From assembly GCF_000499845.2 (NCBI RefSeq), contig NC_023759.2:36316273-36380272 (forward strand): a stretch of 64,000 nucleotides of DNA, read 5' to 3'. The position numbers and the translations under genes were made by a program. This document shows, one piece after another, positions 58,337 through 64,000 of the stretch (its first letter is position 1; every line of letters starts with the position of its first letter). The DNA comes from Phaseolus vulgaris (lineage: Eukaryota > Streptophyta > Magnoliopsida > Fabales > Fabaceae). The notes beneath the pieces are model-generated. The model was not told where the DNA came from. It saw only the letters and a list, made by a program, of their open reading frames with translations, and made no database searches.

Positions 58337-61300
58337 TCATGGATTAGCTGCAAAATGATTAAATATTGTCTCTAGAGTTGACTGGCTGATGCTGTACTCC
58401 GCAATCCCTAATGTATTCCTGTAAATATATTTTGGTGGAATTTAGTCACGATTTTTGATGAGCAGGAAAAATAAATAACAGGGCTCTTGCATTTACCTAT
58501 TTCTTTCAAGAAGTCCAAAAACATCTGCCAAGGAAAAATCCTCATTATATGGTAACTGCAGTAAACAAAAGATGAATTACTTTGAACCTGGATACACTTC
58601 ATTCACATGCATATACAAATGTTCCACCTTGGCAGAACAAAGTGAAGATAAACTGGCGACCATCAATGACAAGATGTCTGACATTATTCAAGACATCAAA
58701 CCCGTAACCAAACTCTCTTAAAAGGTTAAGGTATCAAGTAAAGAATCATGAATGATTTTACATCTCTAACATTCTCCCTCTTCGTGCATTAGACTTTAAT
58801 CTTGACCTATGTAGCTTGGATACTTAGTAAGATGCAATACGGATACAGAAATATGACAGTTTCTTCAAGTTAAGAATTAACAAATTTAGTAAATAATACA
58901 TTCTGGATACGTTAACAAAGATTTATAAAATATTTTATATATAATGTTGGTAAAGAAAGAGATGTTGATCAATTCTCACTAATCCATAATTATGATGATC
59001 ACGATTTTACAAAGACATTTGTGATCATAGCAAAGAAATATAGTTTACGCCTACATGTTAGTCTTACTCAAATAAATATTGACAATAATAGCCTACAATT
59101 TAGAAATATCATTACTAAATTATTGTCTAAGACTAGTTATTTCATTCTTCTCTTCTCCGTTACCACCATCCAAGAAAATGCCAAAAAAAGTGTAGTTTCT
59201 AAATTTGATTCATCAAGAGGTAATTCTGCCAATACAAGAAGTCAAACACTATCATCAACATGATCATGGTCCACTGATGTCCCACAAATTTGTCACTCCA
59301 TTTTCATACAGTTATATCTTTCATCTTTTGAAGACAAAAGTCAAAGGTTAGAATTAGAAAGTGGACTTCATAACTAACCCAATTTCACAAAACTGGCTTG
59401 TAAGGTGAAGTTTGCACCTATTTATATACTATACTTTGGTTATATTTTTTAGTACCCATTTACATTGAAGACTAGACATTTTCAGTGTAAGACTAGATAT
59501 CTATGGATGGTCCAATAGTAGGTTACACATAGGTCTAATGAACCTCAATAGAATATGGCTCAAATATCATACTAAAACATAGACTTCTAGTCTAACTCAA
59601 CTTTACAAAACCAATTATTAAGGTGAGATTTGCACTCATTATATACTATAATACGATCATATTTATAGTTGATGTAAGATCTGCGAAAATTAGAATGCAC
59701 ATTGTTAGATATTATTCGATATTATTAGATATTATTTGATATTATGAGATATTATAGATATTGTTAGATATTTCATATTTATGTAATGGGCTTAGCCCGT
59801 ATGTTTCTTTTCCTATATAAACATAACCCTATGTGTTCAATATACACAAGGGATTTACCCTATTCTTTCTTTTCCTTTAATACACATAAACCAAGTATTC
59901 ATCCCTTCTTGGATCAAGTGAGAAAATCAAATTGGTTACAAGTTCACATAGTTCAATCCATCTATTGCTTACTCATTCATGGATGTTTGAGTCAAGGTTG
60001 GAAACTTCATAATTAATAAAAAGCTTTTAACACCTCTCAGGTTACATGGAAGTCATGTTGGAGAAAGGTAAAGATTTATTTTTCTCTTCTATTTATGCCA
60101 CTTTGAATCCCTAAAATTGGTATGTAAAAGAAGGATCCAAATATGGTTGGTTGTAGGGCAAATAGGCATACCTTCCAAGAATACGTAATCAAGAAATGGA
60201 TGCTTGTTGTTCCCATTCTTTTAAATAGAAGTTCAATTTTAGCACAAGGAAGGGTAGGCTAGCACATTACCTTCATGTCCAAAGGACCTTTGCATGAACG
60301 GCTTCTAAACTTTTCATGTTCTTTTCACCCAACAACTAAGTGTTTGGAATTTGCTGGTTCATGACTTCTTCTAAAGTAATTAAATCAATTTATTTAACTC
60401 AAAATATAAGTAACATAAAATACGGGATTGCTTCTACGGTTGAAATGCATTCCCACTCCCTTTCAAGATTTAAAGTAATTTTTGTTGGAGATCTCACATC
60501 AACTAAAAATAAGGACATGTCATAATATATAAGTGGGTGCAAACCTCACCTTATGAGTCGGTTTTGTAAGGTTAAGTTAGGCTTAAAGTCCACTTTCTAT
60601 GATGGTATCATAGTCATTTAGAGTCTATCCTAACGAAAGGTTATTGGACTTATCAGGCCATCCATTATCGAACTACCATAAATATATAGTTTCACACATG
60701 AGTTGACAGGTTTCGGCATGACAGGTGTGTGTTGGAGACCCCACATCAACTAGAGATAAAAACATTTCATAATATATAAGTAGATGCAAACCTCGTTTTA
60801 TGAACCAGTTTTATAAGGTTGAGTTAGGCTTAAAGTCCACTTTCTAAATAATTTTGAACAATACATATGACAAGACAACTGAATTTATTTTCTCCGAAAT
60901 GAAATCAAGAGTACATTGGCACTGGATTAAGGAGATCAGCGAGGGAGAAAACAAATATTGGTGTGGAGGGCAACAATTGAGAAGAAATGGGGATAAAATC
61001 CAAGATAAGTGTGATTTTCATATTAGTATGGCATTTCTTTCCCTGAATATCTATGAAATTAGTTACAAAGTAAAACTAGTCTACTTCAAGTTTAGATAGT
61101 TAAAAGATTACACAGGCCTTCAGATAATCCGATGTGAGGAATTTTCAATTATAATAGAATTTTCGCATTGACAAAGCTGGTAACTAAAAAATACCTGATA
61201 TCTGATGCTCAAACCATTGCACCCTTGGCATCTTGCTCCACGAAATGAAGAGAGAATAAATGAATCAATTTCTGAGAATTTTTGTTTAGACAGCCACCAC

Positions 61301-63513
61301 TCAGAAAATACTGGCAACGGAATGCCACCTAATTACCAACACAATAGAAAAAGGGGAATTAATGCTAGGAGAGAACTTATGAATTTTGTAAGATTTCAAA
61401 ATAAAATAAGATCTTTGTGTTATCGTCACAAACCAACGCTCTTTAAAGCTACTATTAGGTGAAGGCTCATGATTGGTTTTGTATGAGCATGTTTGGATAA
61501 ACTTCTCTACAAGTCATTGTATTACAAAGTGGAAAACAGAAAGCAAAAATAAAATAAGCTTTTCCCATAATCTAAAACTAGTTTATACATAAGATAATTT
61601 ATAAAAGCTATCTTATTTAGCTTTTCCAAAATCTGATTTTAATTTTTGCATAAACTAATTTGAACTTATAGAAGAAACTTTTTTCACATTTTCTTCTCCT
61701 ACAAATGTTTGTGGAAAAATTTATCCAAACAGGATTTAGGTATTTAAATGTGTCTCTTTTTCTTCATCATTAGCTCAGAAAGAAAATTATGAAGAATTTG
61801 CATAAAATTAAGTATGAACTATAAAAGATGATATTTAGTTTGTCGAAAAAGCTGACTGAAGTTTGAAAACCATCATTCAATTGACACGGATTTTTTTAAT
61901 TCAATACACATAAGACAGTGGAATTTTTACAGTGTTTTTGTACTTGCAAAAGCTGCTTAAAATATAACTCACACATCTCTGCTTCTGTTATTATAAGATA
62001 ACTTAAATTTGAAATTAAGATTTTCCCGAAAAATTTAGTATTTTAATTATATAAGGATTTTGGTCAATACATGTATGTATACTTACAAAAGCATTAAACA
62101 CAATACGAATTCTTTCTTGAAAAAAGGAATTCCACAAAGAAAAAAAAAGATTGTTGACTTCAAAAAGTTTCCAACGATACGTACCACCTCGAAATAGTTG
62201 TTCTGATAATTGTTCCAGAGAAGCTCCATCACAGACAGGCGTACAAGAGATTAATGTCTTTACTCGTTCTTCATTGCCAAGCCAGTGCCCAATTAAGCTT
62301 ATCATTTCTCGTGTCAAGCTAATCTCTGCAATGGAGGTATTTCCTGCTGATGTGACAGAGTCAGTGCCCCCAATGCAAATTTCAAGGTCATTAAGTAAGC
62401 TTCTAGGATGAGACGGGACTTCAAGAAGTCTTTCTTGAATAGCTTGGCAGAGGGTTTGCAAGTCCACAGAACTCACTTCAGTAGGTTTGACCTGGAAAAG
62501 GGTAACCAAGAATCACATATTTTAAGATGCTTTTTGTCTAGTAAAAATGAAGCTAAAAAAAGTGCCTTTTGTTACTGTAACCATAAATACCTCTAGTTCC
62601 AGATGATTCCCAAATCTTGTTTTCAGATGCTGTGGACTTCCAATGCATCGTAATTGTCCACCAACCTTAAGAAAATAAACAAATAATAGGTATATGTTGG
62701 TGGGTGCAAGGCAGAGCTTCAAGAGTCAAGAGAAACGAAAATATGTTTGTACCATTATCCCTATTCTGGTACATAAGGCTTGGGCTTCATTCATGCTGTG
62801 TGTAGTCAGAATTACTGCAGTCTTTCCTCGTCTTGTTGAGATCCTAGATATTACATCCCACATGAACCTTTTGGCAATGGGATCCATACCTAGAAGTGTA
62901 AAAAAATCAACGCTGATGGATGTTACTTTTCCAATTCATCAAGCATAGCAATATGTCTCACATAGCTAATCTATATATCTACATATAGCTTAAAAAACTC
63001 TTTTTCCTGAAATGAGAGGTCCAGTTGCTTCGTGTCAAAAATCATTAGACCTATGCTAAGACCCATGAATGGAGAACTAGCCCCTTCACTTCAAAATAAA
63101 AACACAATTAACAAATAAAAATGCAGAAACCATTTTAAAACAAAATTTTAATAAAAGAATTGAAGGCAACAAATATTCAATTCTGGATCACTTGGTGAAC
63201 TGGGATTTTATAGCATCACAAGGAACCACATGAACTAAACATTTAGGCTTCTAAATCAAGGACCAAGATAGCTTTTAGCGCAATTCTAAAAATTAAAATG
63301 GTAAAAATGCATTTTCATGATGTTTAAATAAATATGATTATTGAGAATAACTGTTATTGTACCTGTTGATGGTTCATCAAGAATGACTATAGGTGGATCA
63401 CCAATCATTGCAATTGCAACAGACAGTTTTCTTTTATTCCCACCACTAAGTGAAAATGATGGTTTATTGGCATGTTTCAACAAGTCAAACTCGGCCAACT
63501 TTTCCATAACAAC
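58337..63513 (-). CDS. ABCA1: ABC transporter A family, ABCA1/AOH1-type, C-terminal part
   Basis: Seven exons read in order on the minus strand: 63513-63363, 62889-62753, 62665-62591, 62491-62185, 61328-61195, 58555-58497, 58418-58337. All have GT-AG borders and consistent phases and give 314 residues to the TGA. They encode the end of the second nucleotide-binding domain: signature [10 protein letters not shown] (63448-63419), Walker [12 protein letters not shown]-loop LTTHSM and [16 protein letters not shown]. The conserved C-terminal region follows with [22 protein letters not shown] and the final [14 protein letters not shown]1/AOH1 is the only full-size ABCA protein of most plants (about 1,880 aa, two membrane domains), thought to move lipids. 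No lesion is seen. The rest lies beyond the right edge. The two last exons are short (59 and 82 bp) and lie 2.6 kb beyond the others. Confidence 0.95.
59340..59430 (+). repeat. legume dispersed repeat, copy 1
   Basis: Contains AGAAAGTGGACTTCATAACT and ACAAAACTGGCTTGTAAGGTG, then a TTTGCACC..TATATACTA end. This is the inverse orientation of the copies at 60485 and 60735. I recognise the motif from many legume genes; it sits inside the ABCA1 intron. Confidence 0.7.
59590..59685 (+). repeat. legume dispersed repeat, copy 2
   Basis: A more diverged copy (TCTAACTCAACTTTACAAAAC, AAGGTGAGATTTGCAC, GTTGATGTAAGATCT) in the same orientation as copy 1. Confidence 0.6.
59703..60030 (+). mobile_element. 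LTR-like sequence in the ABCA1 intron
   Basis: Begins TGTTAGATATTATTCGATA with repeated GATATTAT words. It has a good TATA box (CCTATATAAACA, about 59812-59823) and an AATAAAA near 60013, which together look like a short copia-type LTR. No target duplication or partner LTR was found, so the right edge and the class are uncertain. Confidence 0.4.
60485..60600 (-). repeat. legume dispersed repeat, copy 3
   Basis: Starts GTTGGAGATCTCACATCAAC, includes GGTGCAAACCTCACCTTATG and ends TTAAAGTCCACTTTCTA. Direct repeat of copy 4. Confidence 0.75.
60728..60847 (-). repeat. legume dispersed repeat, copy 4
   Basis: About 85% identical to copy 3 over its whole length (GTTGGAGACCCCACATCAAC to AAAGTCCACTTTCTA). 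The 127 bp between copies 3 and 4 may be the inner part of one larger unit with terminal direct repeats. Confidence 0.75.
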
Positions 63514-63651
63514 CTGTCCAAATAATCATAGGTAATGAAAGAGAATATAGTATATGAGCACACACATATAATATAACATAATGAGGAATCAAATTACTCA
63601 AACTCTAACCCTGAAAAATGTAATCTCCATTATATAATGTGTGTGAGTGTT

Positions 63652-63726
<75 letters not shown>

Positions 63727-64000
63727 ATGTTCATAACATTGAATTTAGTAGTTTGTTCTATTCAAATATTTTAAAAGTATTGATGTGAATCAAGCAAACA
63801 AAACCATTTAAAGCAAATTTTATTTTGTTTGAATCTGTTCTATGTGAAGGATAAATTCCAACTGAAATGACTAGGCTTTGAAGAAAATGGTTAATAGGAA
63901 GTCACTGGTGCTATCACCCTATAGATCAATATTGGCCATCGATGACTCCTTTTTAAGTCTTAGACTGTTTAATAACTACTATTTAAATTAAAGAGTTGAA
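63514..64000 (-). other. ABCA1 intron, incomplete
   Basis: No exon was recognised in this end stretch. It is taken as the intron upstream of the signature exon, running out of the window. Confidence 0.6.
63653..63721. repeat. (TA)n microsatellite in ABCA1 intron
   Basis: About 34 uninterrupted TA units, the longest simple repeat in the window and likely polymorphic in length. Confidence 0.93.

Noticed and set aside
61100..61140. SEGL-like segment after ABCA1 exon 61328-61195 as the next exon
   Set aside because: No acceptor in the right place and a stop soon after. The true next exon with the [13 protein letters not shown] block is at 58555-58497.
1..64000. CRISPR arrays, bacterial operons, tRNA or rRNA genes
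   Set aside because: Repeats are transposon or simple repeats with no spacer structure, gene structure is eukaryotic, and no cloverleaf or rRNA sequence was recognised by eye.

Overview
This window is nuclear DNA of a flowering plant, most likely a papilionoid legume (the Phaseoleae would fit). Genes have GT-AG introns in a very AT-rich background. Two host genes have clear plant orthologues: a class B heat-stress factor of HSFB3 type and the plant ABCA1/AOH1 transporter. A dispersed repeat that I recognise from legume genomes occurs four times near 59.3-60.85 kb. No tRNA, rRNA or CRISPR array was seen.

Layout. 1-2109 is AT-rich intergenic DNA with a small minisatellite. 2110-20827 holds two CACTA (En/Spm) transposons joined tail to tail. 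The first (2110-12967, plus) and the second (about 12960-20827, minus) each carry a broken TNP2-like transposase and a broken second gene with a Ulp1 (C48) protease-like end. The first is itself interrupted by three LTR-type insertions. 21290-22636 and 30333-30830 are a decayed Ty1/copia element, split by a third CACTA (22637-30332). That third CACTA is nearly intact, with matching termini, an AAA target duplication, five lesions in the transposase and one in-frame stop in the 10-exon protease gene. 31160-36820 holds a copia RNase H remnant, a 28-bp minisatellite and a probable non-autonomous CACTA-like element.

36.8-44.0 kb is poor in transposons and contains HSFB3 (CDS 40285-42185, 2 exons, 232 aa), which has one short upstream ORF in its 5' leader. 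44.04-55.7 kb is a nest three levels deep. A PIF/Harbinger-like element (transposase C-terminus plus Myb/SANT-like ORF) was invaded by a hAT element (44515-53491, 8-bp target duplication). The hAT was invaded by a Ty3/gypsy element (45807-51559, 5-bp target duplication AGAGG, 680-bp LTRs). A solo LTR (54331-55398) also interrupts the PIF ORF.

58337-63513 (minus) is the 3' end of ABCA1: seven exons coding the last 314 residues, including the signature, Walker B and H-loop of the second ATP-binding domain. The gene runs off the right edge. Its second-last intron is 2.6 kb long and carries the legume repeat copies and an LTR-like sequence.

The two host genes show no sign of working together. 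The rest is layered transposon history, and the order of insertion can be read from target duplications. The best candidates for something unusual are the tail-to-tail CACTA composite, the near-intact Ulp1-carrying CACTA with its GC-rich leader and repeated stem-loops, and the HSFB3 upstream ORF. I found no convincing new multi-gene system.
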